Positions 42,770 through 52,010 of a stretch of 64,000 nucleotides of DNA are shown here, piece by piece; position 1 is the stretch's first letter; every line of letters starts with the position of its first letter. The notes under the pieces were generated by a model. That model was not told the DNA's origin. It ran no database searches and was given only the letters and a program-made list of their open reading frames with translations. The stretch covers positions 1 through 64,000 of the forward strand of contig CAJCBL010000111.1 in NCBI GenBank assembly GCA_903960515.1, written 5' to 3'. The position numbers and the translations under genes were made by a program. Source of the stretch: an uncultured Verrucomicrobiota bacterium. Lineage in GTDB: Bacteria; Verrucomicrobiota; Verrucomicrobiia; Opitutales; Opitutaceae.

Positions 42770-43657
42770 ATGCCCTCCGCCCCCTACCGCGGCCGCCTCG
42801 CCCCGTCGCCCACCGGGTATCTGCACCTAGGGCACGCCCGCACCTTCTGGACCGCCCAGCAGCGCGCCCGCGCCGCCGGCGGCGTCCTTGTACTGCGCAA
42901 CGAGGATCTCGACGGCGCGCGCTGCCGGCCGCAGTTCGCCGCCGCGATGCTTGAGGACCTGCGCTGGTTCGGCTTCGAGTGGCAGGAGGGCCCCGACTGC
43001 GGCGGACCCCACGCCCCGTACGACCAAAGCTCCCGCCTGGAGCTTTACCGCAGCGCCTTCGCGAGCCTCCGCGCCGCGGGCCTGCTCTACCCCTGCCTTT
43101 GCTCGCGCCGCGACATCGCCGAGGCCGCCGGCGCCCCCCACGAAGGCCCCGCCGCCGGCGGGGGCGACGAGCCCCTCTACTCCGGCACCTGCCGGCCCGA
43201 AATGCTCCCGCAAGAGGAGCGCGCACTCCGCACCTCGCTCCCACGAAGGGGATACAACTGGCGCATCCGGGTGCCCGACGGCCGGCGTCTTCATTTCGTA
43301 GACACCGCCTGCGGCCCCCGCTCGGCCCAGTGCGGTGCCGACCTCGGGGATTTCGTCGTCTGGCGCAAGGACGACCTGCCCAGCTACCAGTTGGCAGTGG
43401 TCGTGGACGATGCAGCCATGGGGATCACTGAAGTCGTGCGCGGAGCCGACCTCCTGCAGTCGACCTTCCGGCAACTGCTGCTCTACGAGGCTTTGCATTG
43501 TTCACCGCCGCAGTTCCACCACTGCCCTCTCATGCTGGACGACGCCGGCCAACGCCTAGCCAAGCGCCACGATGCGCTCAGCCTGCGCGCACTTCGCGCC
43601 ACCGGTCGCTCGCCCGAATCGCTGCGCTCCCACTGGCTGGGCACCGGCCGCCCTTAA
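42770..43657 (+). CDS. gluQ: Glutamyl-Q tRNA(Asp) synthetase
   Basis: 295 residues, the truncated GluRS paralogue. The class I HIGH-type motif is RLAPSPTGYLHLGHARTFW, and the KMSKS-like motif is GQRLAKRHDALSLRALR. The zinc site residues appear as YPCLCSRRDI followed by YSGTCRPE. It lacks the anticodon-binding domain of GluRS, as expected. It attaches glutamate to queuosine of tRNA-Asp. The start at 42770 is chosen from MPSAPYRGRLAPSPTG. Preceded by the DUF3347 gene on the same strand. Confidence 0.92.
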   Translation: MPSAPYRGRLAPSPTGYLHLGHARTFWTAQQRARAAGGVLVLRNEDLDGARCRPQFAAAMLEDLRWFGFEWQEGPDCGGPHAPYDQSSRLELYRSAFASLRAAGLLYPCLCSRRDIAEAAGAPHEGPAAGGGDEPLYSGTCRPEMLPQEERALRTSLPRRGYNWRIRVPDGRRLHFVDTACGPRSAQCGADLGDFVVWRKDDLPSYQLAVVVDDAAMGITEVVRGADLLQSTFRQLLLYEALHCSPPQFHHCPLMLDDAGQRLAKRHDALSLRALRATGRSPESLRSHWLGTGRP

Positions 43658-43757
43658 GAAACCGGCAACCTATCAGCCTCCGCCGCCGCCCTATCAGCCC
43701 GCCCCGCGTGCGGCTTGACGCCCCCGCCGCCAACTGCACTTTCGCCCTCCTCCGACC

Positions 43758-44036
43758 ATGGCCACCTACGTTTACGAGACCATCCCGCAGAACCCCGGCG
43801 ACACCGTCACCCAGTTCGAGATACAACACAGCATGCGCGACGAACCGCTCAAGCTGCATCCCGAGTCGGGCGTCCCCGTGCGCCGGATCATCACCGGTGG
43901 CTACGGCCTGATCGGTGCCAACACCGGTCGCAGCAGCGAAGGCTCGGGATCGGCCCCGGTGGCCCCGGCAGCCGCAGCTGTCCCCGCGCAGGCCGGTGGC
44001 GGATGCTGTGGCGGTGCCTGCGGCTGCAAGCACTGA
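43758..44036 (+). CDS. FmdB-like small protein
   Basis: 92 residues. MATYVYETIPQNPGDTVTQF, FEIQHSMRDEPLKLHPESGV and PVRRIITGGYGLIG follow the FmdB/CxxC-ribbon layout (Y-x-Y/R..., F-E..., Q-S-M-x-D-x-P-L, P-V-x-R-x-I-x-G). The CxxC zinc knuckles of FmdB are missing; the only Cys residues form a terminal GGGCCGGACGCKH tail. Such small proteins are common in Verrucomicrobiota. Function unknown. Confidence 0.75.
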   Translation: MATYVYETIPQNPGDTVTQFEIQHSMRDEPLKLHPESGVPVRRIITGGYGLIGANTGRSSEGSGSAPVAPAAAAVPAQAGGGCCGGACGCKH

Positions 44037-44460
44037 TTCCAACCGGCTGCAAAGCGGGTGCGGCCGGCCCTTGAACTTGGCGCTCGGCGGGTGTTAAGTT
44101 CTCCACCACAGACGCTGCGCAGAAGCCCGGTTCCCTGCGCCTGGGCCAAGGGAGGCCCTCCCGATTGCCGAGCGCGTACCCGCATAGATCTGACGGCGCA
44201 CCGCATCCGCCCACCATGTACGCGCCCTGGCGCCCTACGCTTCCCCCGCCGCCGAGCTGACCGCAACATGGCAGGACAGCTGGTAGACCTTCCGCACCAG
44301 CGAAGGTCCAGCCAGCCTGCAACGCGAGATACACCCGAAATACCCGCGGGCCTCGCCGGACAATCGCAGCGCCCCTTCGTCAACCCGCACTTGGCCCGCT
44401 CCGGTACCCGCGCCGCGAGGGGACCTGAAGTCCTCATTCTAAGTCGCAGACAGGGGTCGA

Positions 44461-44651
44461 ATTAGGCACAGGTCAGTTCTGGGCCTCTGAATCGCGTGCA
44501 AGCACGCTCCTACCAATGAATGGTTACGGCTCTGTCATCTTCCGCTCTTTGTTTCCTTCTGTGAACTGCTCTTCTTAGGCTCAGCGTTCGCCCCTCAAAC
44601 GCGCGGAATCGAAGGGGGGGGGGAGTAGGATTAGGGACAGGTCAGTTCTGG
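44461..44651. repeat. Two direct copies of a RAYT-type motif bracketing a REP
   Basis: ATTAGGCACAGGTCAGTTCT at 44461 and ATTAGGGACAGGTCAGTTCT at 44630, with a REP palindrome between them at 44491. The inverted form (CTAAAGGGGACAGGTCGG on the minus strand) lies at 44996-45012. Confidence 0.75.
44491..44514. repeat. REP palindrome
   Basis: On the minus strand: GTAGGAGCGTGCTTGCACGC. GTAGGAGCG plus a short palindrome with CTTG at its centre is the classical REP form seen with RAYT genes. Confidence 0.75.
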
Positions 44652-44854
44652 CGCTCAGGTCAGTGATGGCGGTCCGCTTGTCGGCCTCATGGCATCGACG
44701 GCGGACACCGGAGTTTGGGCACTGCCAGAGCCCAAAGCAGTACGATTGCATGGTTACGCCTTCTGCCGCCAACTCCCGAGCTCGGCACAGCAACCATAGC
44801 CAACTTCCCTTCTCGGCGCCCTTGAATACCCACGCCACCACCGTCTTCCGCCGC

Positions 44855-44989
44855 CCACCCGAACACCTCAACTGCGCCCAATGCGTCCTCGACGCCTATC
44901 AGGCCGTGACCGGTCGCCATGTCGCGCCCATAGCCGACTTTAGGCCCTTCGGCGGAGGCCGCGCACCCGGCGGCGAATGCGGAGGGTAA
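44855..44989 (+). pseudogene. Fragment of a C_GCAxxG_C_C family gene
   Basis: The frame reads EHLNCAQCVLDAYQAVTGRH then FRPFGGGRAPGGECGG before a stop. NCAQ-x-V-L-x-x-Y and FGGG-x-APGGECG are the two signatures of C_GCAxxG_C_C putative redox proteins. The stop and the downstream motif copies (44996-45035) cut off the remainder, and upstream sequence is not coding-like. Both sides of the fragment are bounded by RAYT-type motifs in opposite orientation. Confidence 0.65.
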
Positions 44990-44995
44990 GATTTC

Positions 44996-45035
44996 CGACC
45001 TGTCCCCTTTAGAGAGGGGGCGTGTCCCCTTTAGG
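44996..45035. repeat. RAYT-type motif copies, inverted relative to 44461-44651
   Basis: CCGACCTGTCCCCTTTAG at 44996 and GTGTCCCCTTTAG at 45022 (plus strand). The reverse complement contains GGGGACAGGTC, matching the motif at 44630. Confidence 0.65.
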
Positions 45036-45198
45036 GGCGTGCATCTGAAGATGCAATGAGGCCGACAAGCGGGACGAATACGCCCCACCAGTCGGCCCCA
45101 TGCGATCACGAGCGCGGATCGCGTGCCTCGGGCCAGCCCCCGGCACGCCCGCCAGATCGGCAACGGGTCCATGGCGAACACCGGCGCGATCGGTTCCC

Positions 45199-48100
45199 TC
45201 AGAAGGAGAACGTGTTGGTCAACTGCCAGCACAAGCCTTCCTGGATGCGCGAGAGGGCCGCACGGCCATCGGGCTGCACGGATACCGGTATCAACGAGTT
45301 GCGATCACCCACGTTGCGAAGGTTCAACTGGATGCGCCAATCGATCCGGCTGTTGATCGCACGGGAGTAGCCCAACCACAGGTCGACGTGCGCCTCCGGC
45401 GACCCGTACCACGGATTGGCGACATCGAGTGTCTGCGCAGGCGCATCATACCGGTAACCTAGGATACGCCTGCCCTCCCAACGGTACCCTCCGCCGAGGT
45501 AGCTGCCCTTGAGAAACCCGCGCTGGAAGCGATAGGTCGTCACTAGATTCAAGCGCCATTCCGGGAGCTCAGCGGCCTGGCTGCCCTGCTGTGTGAGAAG
45601 CGCGTCGTACCGAGCGACGAGGGTGTTGTTCCACTGCTCGCGGAAGGTCGGCCCGCCCCACCAGCGGATGTCGCCGGCATGGGTGGCGAAGAAATCGGTC
45701 ATGGTCTTCATCGCTGGGGCCATGGACGGATTGAGCGCGTTGCGCACCGCCCTGGTCTTGGAGGCGTTGAGCGTGAGGTCCCAACCTGGCGTCAACTGGG
45801 CCGTGGCCTCCAGTTCCCAGCCGGTGGAGACGGTATCGACAGAGGCACTCGGAGTGGCGCCGAAATCCTTCAGGTTGCCGGCGTAGAGCGGCTGGGCGCC
45901 GAGATTCTGGTTGGTCGGGGTAACCGCAGGCACCGCCGCGAACCAGTCGGCCGGATTGGCCGAGTGCATTTTGGCGACATCCAGCCGGAGGCCATACTGG
46001 TCGCAGAAATTCTGATCCAGCGGGAAGTTCATGAAGAAGTCCCGCACAGCCGCGTAGGTCGCCGCACCATCGGGCGAGCCGTCCGGGCGCGTTGCGATCC
46101 GCTGCCACGAGTATCCGTTGTTCGCGACGTACGCGGGGGGCATGTTCGGCACGGCGTAGCCAAGCCCGCCGCTGGTGGACGGGGTGGAGATGCCGCTCAA
46201 CGCCGCCAGTCCCTGGGTGGCCGCCCAGTAGGGACTGGCCCAGAACTGGTAGAAGTTTTCGCCGAAGCCCGCGCCGGTGGCTCCCGAGAGCGTGGCGTTC
46301 CGCTCCACGGTGCGGAACCTGGTCAGCTTGAGCGAAAGCCTGTCGTCGAGAGTCGATACCGCCAGGCCGTACTCCCTGGTCTTCGCCATGGGATTGCCAA
46401 GCGGATTGCCGAATACGTCGCCACGGGGGGCGTCAGCCTTGAAGTTCTCGCCGCTGTTGTAGACGATGCTCAGCCGGGTGGCGGCGGGCAGCGCCCTATC
46501 GAGCATCTTGAGGTGCAGCACCGCGCCATAGCTCAAGCTGTGGCCCACTGAACGCCTCGTGGCAGTCCCCGAGTGGTCGTAGTCGATGATGGCCACCTGC
46601 TGCGCGTCCTGCTTGGCGCTCGCCGCATTGTTGGTGACCGTGGCCTGGCGCCAGCCCATGGAGGTCGCGAGCAGGTCGTCCCAGAAATAGCCCTGCCACG
46701 TGAGCCCGATGGTCTTGATACGGTTCTCGTTCTCGGTTCCGGCGGTATAGAGCTTCCGGAGGTCGCCCTTGTCGGCGTTGAGGATCTGCGTGGTCACGGT
46801 GGTCCAACCCACGTAGTTGGCCGGATTGTCGACCTGGGTGCCGGCATGGGTAACCGGATTCCCGTTCGCATCCCACGAGGTGTAGGTGAACTCGGCGGCG
46901 GGATCTACCCCGGTGGCGTTCCACTGGGTGCGAAAATACCGCACGGCCTGCGCGCCACTTGGGGAAATCGCTCCTTTGATACGGGGCAGATTCGCTCCGG
47001 CCGCCGAACCGGCCGTGAGGAAGTTCACGCCTCCGAGGTAGGCGACCCACTCGACATTGCGCGCCGCGGAGTTGAGATCCGACGACTGGCCGGAGGCCTC
47101 GGCGAAGGTGGAATCACCGGAGAAGCGGCTGAAGGAGCGGCTGTCGGTGACCTTTTTGTCCTGCTCCAGCACTCCGGTGAAAATGTGCCGGCCGATGATC
47201 GTGGAGAGCGTGTTCCGCCCGAGGAGGTCCGCCGCCCGGAGCTCGGCGAAGGCACTGAAGCGGACGCTGTCGCGAGCGATGAACGCCTGGTTGCTGCCGC
47301 TGTTGGCCCCGCTGGCGGCGACGTACGGGCGACCGAGGTTGGGGTTCACGCCGCCGTCGATCAGGTGAGTGTTGATGTCGACACCGATCGCATACTCGGA
47401 GCCGGACAGGAGGTTGAGCTGGCCGTCCTGATACCGCTGCCGGTCGTAGACGAGCTCGAAGCCCACACGGTTGTCCAGGAAAGTCTGGGAGAGCGCGAGG
47501 TTGGCGGCCTGCCAGCGCTGCCACTCGCGCTTGTTGTCGCCGTCGAGCAGGTTCTTGTAGAAGTCGAAGATCGAGGCGTCGCTGAGCGAAACATCGCCGT
47601 AGTACGCGCCCCCGGCGAGGCCGGCGGCCGCAGTAGTCGCCCACTCGGACATGCTGGGCACTCCGAGGTAGCGACCGCCCACGGCATCCAACCCGCCGAT
47701 GCGGGCTCCGGGAACGAGTTCGTTGCCCGGGGCATCCACAACGTTGGAGTGGAGTTGGGCCGCCAGGGCGCTGGTGCTGCGGCGCAACGCCCCAGGCACG
47801 GATTCGCCCGAGAGCGCCGTGGCCGCGGATTCATTGGCGTTGTAGTAGAGCGCCGGACCGGAACCGCTCAGGCGGCCCATCGTGGTGTGTGCGAAGATCG
47901 TGGACCCGCCAGCGTACTTCTCTCCGGTCCGGGTCGGGTTGGCGGTGAGCTTGCCCATGCCAAATTCGCTGCTGCCCGGCTCGGCCACCGGGCGGAACCA
48001 CGGAGTGATCCTGTCGATCGGCGGCAGTGAACGCGGACGGTTGGCCGTCACGCGGCCGTCCTCGAAGTTGACGCGAAGCGAGGTGGCTCCGTTCGCAAAG

Positions 48101-50739
48101 AGCTTGGGGTCGAAACGCAGCGCCGCGAATACGCGGCGATCATGGCTGAACGCCGGCTTCTGCTGGTAGCGAGTCGAGTCGTCGAGGGCGCTCAGGCGCA
48201 GGCCGAGCACGTTGTCGATGGCGACATAGTTGACATCTGCCGACGCCCTCAGCGATCCGCGGCCGTCGACGCGGGTCTCGAGCGTGCCGGAGTTTCGAAA
48301 GCCCGCGGCGTTGAGGGCGGTATTGATGATCCCCGCCGGGCTGCCCAGCCCGAAGAGGATCGAGTTGGGGCCGCGCTGGAGGTCGACCCGGGCCACGTTG
48401 TAGCCATCCCACGGAATCTCCGTCAGGAAGTAGTCGCGGGTGTTGTCGGCGGCATCCAGCCCCCGCACCCGGGTGTTCTGGGGCTGGCGCAGCAGGTTGG
48501 AGCGCTCGCCGTATTGGGGATTCCCAGCGGCCCCCGCATAGTTGCCCCGGATGCCGCCGACCTCGGTGTTGGTCGTGTAGACGAGCAGATCCTCGCTGTT
48601 CTTCGCGCCGGTATCCTGCAGGAACTGCTGAGTAACGACGCTGATGCAGGACGCGGTATCACTGAGCCCGTTATACCAGGTTCGGCTAGCCGCCAGGGTG
48701 CTGCTGGCGCCGTACCCGGTGTCTTCCTCCGCCGCGACGACAAAGGGAGAAAGCACGATGACATCGGCCTCAGCGGCGGCGACGGCCCCGCCCGCAGCGG
48801 CGGCCGTCTGATCCGCCGCCCCGCACTGGGCCACGGTTGTCGAGTTCAACGCCGCTTGCGGTTGGCGCGAAACCTCTCGGTCCACCGCCACTCGACTGGT
48901 CAACTCGGTGACGAGCTGGAAACGCAGCGCCGTCTCCAGCATGCGCTTGCTCAGCGCCTCGCCGCCAGCCCCAGCATTGCCCGCCGCCGTCGCCCTGCGC
49001 CGCTGGGCCTCAAGGTCTTCATACATCATCCGCCCGAAGTGCTTCGCCACGCCGTCGCCGCGCAGCTCAGCGCCCTGGAGCGGCAGCCGCACGCGCACCG
49101 GGCTGCCCCCGCGCTGGGCCTCCAGCACTACGGCCACCGGCTCGGCCCCCTCGGCGGCGAACACCGCCTGGACGGCTCGCGCCATGAACACATCGCGCAG
49201 CGTGCTCGGATACACCGTGGCGGCTACCGCAGCGCCGCTTGCGTCGACCAGGGTTAGTCGCAGATCGGTGAGCACCGGTGTCGCCAGCGTCTCAAACAGC
49301 GCGGCGAGCTCGCGGGCGATGGCCGAGTCGTCGGCGATGAAGCGCGCCTGCCCGCGGCCACGCTCGGCCATCTTGTCGATCAAGTGCGCGTTCGGGGCAG
49401 CGCCTACCCCGAAGGTGAACAGCCGGGTACGCCCGATCTTGGCGTCGAGCAGGTTGAGCAACTCGCTCTCATTGCCCACGTCGCCGTCGGTCAGGAAGAT
49501 GATGATCTGCTCGCGACCGGTGTCCGTGGAGTCGAAGAACTCCAGCGACGCCGCCAACGCGGGCTGCATCATCGTGCCCCCGCCCGATTGCAACTCGCCC
49601 ACAAAACGCCCCGCCTCCGCCAACGCCTCCGGGTTGGCCGGGGTCCAGCTCGTCCGGTAGAACGAGTAGCCATCGTCGAAGGCGGCGAACTGGAAACGGT
49701 CCTTCGATTCCAGCATTTCAAGACAGCTCTGCACGCCGAGCTTGGCGCTGGTGAGGCGCGCGCCGTTCATCGAGCCGCTGCGGTCGAGCAGAAACAGGAT
49801 ATCGCGGCCGGGCTTTACCACCGAGTTATCAGGACGCGCCTGGGGCGGAAACACCGTGAACATCCCGTAGCTGCCGGTCGCAGTGCGCTGGGTCACGACC
49901 GTAGAGGCCGCCTCGCCGCTCACCCGCGGCTCTATGCGCAAAACAAAATCCCGGTCGGGAATCGCGATCTCCTCGGCCAGCGCCACCCGCTTCCGCCCGC
50001 CGGGCTGCCCCTCCACCTTGATGGCGTGCGAGGGGCACTCGATCGCGCACTCGGGGAACCCGCTCACCAGAACATCGAAGGCGTAGTAATGGTGCTCCGA
50101 TACCGTGGACGCATCGACCTTCGGCGGCGTGGGTGCCGCAGTGCCCGGGGCGCCCGGAATCGCCCCCGGCGGGAAGTACTTCACGCCCGTCGTCATCGGG
50201 AAGCGGATCTCCGCGGCCGCTGCGGTGAGCGCCACCGGTTGGATGAACCGGATCACCACCCGCACCGTCTCGCCTGGCAGGAAATTGGCCACCGCCGTGG
50301 AGAAGAGCGCGGGATCGAGCTGCTCCAGAAGCGCCGCCTTCTTGCCCTCCGCCTTGGCCGCCTCGTACTCGACTCGCGCCTGCGCCTTCTCCCTCACCAC
50401 ACTCTGGATCACCCGGTCGCGGAAATGCAGCTCGAACTGGGTAAGCGTAGCCTCCGCAGGGAGAGGATACAGGTAGGTGGCCTCCAGCGCGGCACCGGTG
50501 CGATTGGTGAACGTCTGGGTGACCTGCGCCTCCAGCAGGCCGGGCTGTACATCGAGTACGACCTCGGTCGACTCGAGCGGAACTACGATGCGCTCCCCGG
50601 CGGCGCCACTGGCGTAGCAAAGGCCGCAGGGCGCGGTGTCGGCCGCACTGGCCGGGGCCGCCGTCGCGGTCAGCGTGGCGCAGAGGCCAAGCAAGAGTAT
50701 CCAGCCGGTGGCAAACGGGAGAAGAGAGCTGCGTTTCAT
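45199..50739 (-). CDS. VIT-vWA-TonB-dependent receptor chimera (1846 aa)
   Basis: The ATG at 50739 starts a Sec signal peptide (RSSLLPFATGWILLLGLCAT, mature from about residue 33). A VIT domain follows at about 45-180 (VTQTFTNRTGAALEATYLYP, ARVEYEAAKAEGKKAALLEQ), then a vWA domain at about 313-490 with a complete MIDAS: DRSGS at 319-323, the Thr in SGGGTM and the Asp in FLTDGD. A low-complexity linker to about 655 leads to VIVLSPFVVAAEEDTGYGAS and a TonB-receptor plug (QNTRVRGLDAADNTRDYFLT, VDLQRGPNSILFGLGSPAGI), then an outer-membrane barrel of about 1000 residues ending LCWQLTNTFSF, with the C-terminal aromatic needed by BAM. The single frame has no interruption. It would place a metal-dependent adhesion-type module at a TonB-energised receptor. 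Substrate unknown. Upstream on the same strand lies a vWA/two-component operon. Confidence 0.93.
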   Translation of the reverse strand: MKRSSLLPFATGWILLLGLCATLTATAAPASAADTAPCGLCYASGAAGERIVVPLESTEVVLDVQPGLLEAQVTQTFTNRTGAALEATYLYPLPAEATLTQFELHFRDRVIQSVVREKAQARVEYEAAKAEGKKAALLEQLDPALFSTAVANFLPGETVRVVIRFIQPVALTAAAAEIRFPMTTGVKYFPPGAIPGAPGTAAPTPPKVDASTVSEHHYYAFDVLVSGFPECAIECPSHAIKVEGQPGGRKRVALAEEIAIPDRDFVLRIEPRVSGEAASTVVTQRTATGSYGMFTVFPPQARPDNSVVKPGRDILFLLDRSGSMNGARLTSAKLGVQSCLEMLESKDRFQFAAFDDGYSFYRTSWTPANPEALAEAGRFVGELQSGGGTMMQPALAASLEFFDSTDTGREQIIIFLTDGDVGNESELLNLLDAKIGRTRLFTFGVGAAPNAHLIDKMAERGRGQARFIADDSAIARELAALFETLATPVLTDLRLTLVDASGAAVAATVYPSTLRDVFMARAVQAVFAAEGAEPVAVVLEAQRGGSPVRVRLPLQGAELRGDGVAKHFGRMMYEDLEAQRRRATAAGNAGAGGEALSKRMLETALRFQLVTELTSRVAVDREVSRQPQAALNSTTVAQCGAADQTAAAAGGAVAAAEADVIVLSPFVVAAEEDTGYGASSTLAASRTWYNGLSDTASCISVVTQQFLQDTGAKNSEDLLVYTTNTEVGGIRGNYAGAAGNPQYGERSNLLRQPQNTRVRGLDAADNTRDYFLTEIPWDGYNVARVDLQRGPNSILFGLGSPAGIINTALNAAGFRNSGTLETRVDGRGSLRASADVNYVAIDNVLGLRLSALDDSTRYQQKPAFSHDRRVFAALRFDPKLFANGATSLRVNFEDGRVTANRPRSLPPIDRITPWFRPVAEPGSSEFGMGKLTANPTRTGEKYAGGSTIFAHTTMGRLSGSGPALYYNANESAATALSGESVPGALRRSTSALAAQLHSNVVDAPGNELVPGARIGGLDAVGGRYLGVPSMSEWATTAAAGLAGGAYYGDVSLSDASIFDFYKNLLDGDNKREWQRWQAANLALSQTFLDNRVGFELVYDRQRYQDGQLNLLSGSEYAIGVDINTHLIDGGVNPNLGRPYVAASGANSGSNQAFIARDSVRFSAFAELRAADLLGRNTLSTIIGRHIFTGVLEQDKKVTDSRSFSRFSGDSTFAEASGQSSDLNSAARNVEWVAYLGGVNFLTAGSAAGANLPRIKGAISPSGAQAVRYFRTQWNATGVDPAAEFTYTSWDANGNPVTHAGTQVDNPANYVGWTTVTTQILNADKGDLRKLYTAGTENENRIKTIGLTWQGYFWDDLLATSMGWRQATVTNNAASAKQDAQQVAIIDYDHSGTATRRSVGHSLSYGAVLHLKMLDRALPAATRLSIVYNSGENFKADAPRGDVFGNPLGNPMAKTREYGLAVSTLDDRLSLKLTRFRTVERNATLSGATGAGFGENFYQFWASPYWAATQGLAALSGISTPSTSGGLGYAVPNMPPAYVANNGYSWQRIATRPDGSPDGAATYAAVRDFFMNFPLDQNFCDQYGLRLDVAKMHSANPADWFAAVPAVTPTNQNLGAQPLYAGNLKDFGATPSASVDTVSTGWELEATAQLTPGWDLTLNASKTRAVRNALNPSMAPAMKTMTDFFATHAGDIRWWGGPTFREQWNNTLVARYDALLTQQGSQAAELPEWRLNLVTTYRFQRGFLKGSYLGGGYRWEGRRILGYRYDAPAQTLDVANPWYGSPEAHVDLWLGYSRAINSRIDWRIQLNLRNVGDRNSLIPVSVQPDGRAALSRIQEGLCWQLTNTFSF

Positions 50740-51302
50740 GAAAGGAGTAGTTTCGGGGTGAAGTCGTAGTGACTTCCCCAGCCTACCACTCCGGCCCGTG
50801 CGAGTTGTCATTCGCGGGTAAGACTTTGTCAGAGATTTCCCGGGATTTGTCATGGGGCGTAGAGCCGGGCTGAAACCGGTTCGCCTTGCCCCGGGCCGGC
50901 GTGCCGCCGGCGGCGCGTGGAACCGGGCTGGGCCCGTGCCTGCGGGCTGAAAGCGCAGGACGGAAGGTCACCATCGCTTGGGCAAGCGTGATCAGGTTCC
51001 AGAAACTGGAGGTTCCAGAGTGCGCAAACGCCTCCCGTCCGAGCTAACCGAGGGCATCGAACGGGGGGAAATCGCCGGGGCAATCTACGGGTTCACGTGG
51101 CGCCTCGTGACAAACGGCTTCACGGCCACGGAGGAACCGGAAGCGGAAGCGGCATGGCGCGAGCGCTGCGAAACGAGGTTGCCGGGTCTGCAAGGAAACC
51201 TGTCACGGGTCACGCCATGACCCCGTTCTCCCTGCCCACCGCCTGTGATCGAACCGGTACGGACACAAGGTCCTTCCCTCAATCCGACTGCACGGCCACG
51301 GC
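50740..51302. other. 560-bp non-coding region upstream of the chimera gene
   Basis: No supportable gene. It holds a GC-rich inverted repeat near 50880-50930 and, at the right end, copy 2 of the ~55-bp repeated element (51250-51305). The frame at 50978-51220 has no domain or codon signature. Confidence 0.4.
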
Positions 51303-51305
51303 TCA
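51250..51305 (-). repeat. Copy 2 of the ~55-bp repeated element
   Basis: On the minus strand it begins with TGAGCCGTGGCCGTGC, where the TGA is the natural stop of the response regulator, and ends CCTTGTGTCCGTACCGGTTC. It shares its second half almost exactly with copies at 12436-12489 and 59945-60001. Confidence 0.65.
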
Positions 51306-52010
51306 GTTGCCGCCCACGTACTGGTAGCCCACTCCGTGCACGGTCTTGATGAGCTTGCCGGCGCCGTCGTCGCCCACCTTCTTGCGCACCTAGGCCACGT
51401 GCTGGTCGAGGGTGCGAGTCGTACCCAGGTAGTCGATGCCCCACACCTCGTTCAGGAGCTGGTCGCGGGAGAGCACCTCCCCCTGCCGCCCATGGAAAAC
51501 CTCCAGCAGCTTGAGCTCGCGCGCGGTGAGCTCATGGCTGGTATTGCCCTTCGAGGCGGTGAAGCGCTTGCGGTCGACCAACGTCTCACCGATGTAGAAC
51601 GTATCCGGTGCTGCCAGCACCGGTGCAGCCATCTGGTCGAGCCGGCGGAAGGCGGCGTGCACCCGGGCGAGGATCTCGCGCAACCCGAAGGGCTTTGTCA
51701 CATAGTCGTCGGCACCCAGTTCGAGGCCGAGCACCTTGTCGATCTCCTCGCCCTTGGCGGTGAGCATGATCACCGGCACGCGCCGGTCCTGCTCACGAAT
51801 CCTGCGACACACATCGTAACCACTGAGCACGGGCAGCATCAGGTCGAGCAACACCAGATCGAAGCCGCCGGGAGCAAAGAGCCGCACGGCTTGGCCGCCG
51901 TCCTGCGCCAAGACCACTGCGTGGCCATCGGCCGCGATGGCCTCCTGCAAGGCCTCGCGAATCGCCGGGTCGTCTTCGACTATAAGTACCTTGCGCTGAT
52001 GTGTGGTCAT
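51303..52010 (-). pseudogene. OmpR/PhoB-family response regulator interrupted by an in-frame TAG
   Basis: The receiver domain is complete (KVLIVEDDPAIREALQEAIA, Asp in DLVLLDLMLPVLSG, Lys in GADDYVTKPFGLREILARVH). The winged-helix output domain reads ELTARELKLLEVFHGRQGEV and WGIDYLGTTRTLDQHVA, then a TAG at 51392-51390, then VRKKVGDDGAGKLIKTVHGV and GYQYVGGN to a normal TGA at 51303. Orthologues have Gln (CAG) at this place, so a C-to-T change or a sequencing error created the amber. The truncated form lacks the wing and DNA-recognition end. It overlaps the kinase gene by 4 nt. Amber suppression is a further possibility. Confidence 0.85.

Noticed and set aside
50978-51220. 80-codon plus-strand frame between the chimera and the regulator
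   Set aside because: No domain, no Shine-Dalgarno, and composition typical of random high-GC frames.
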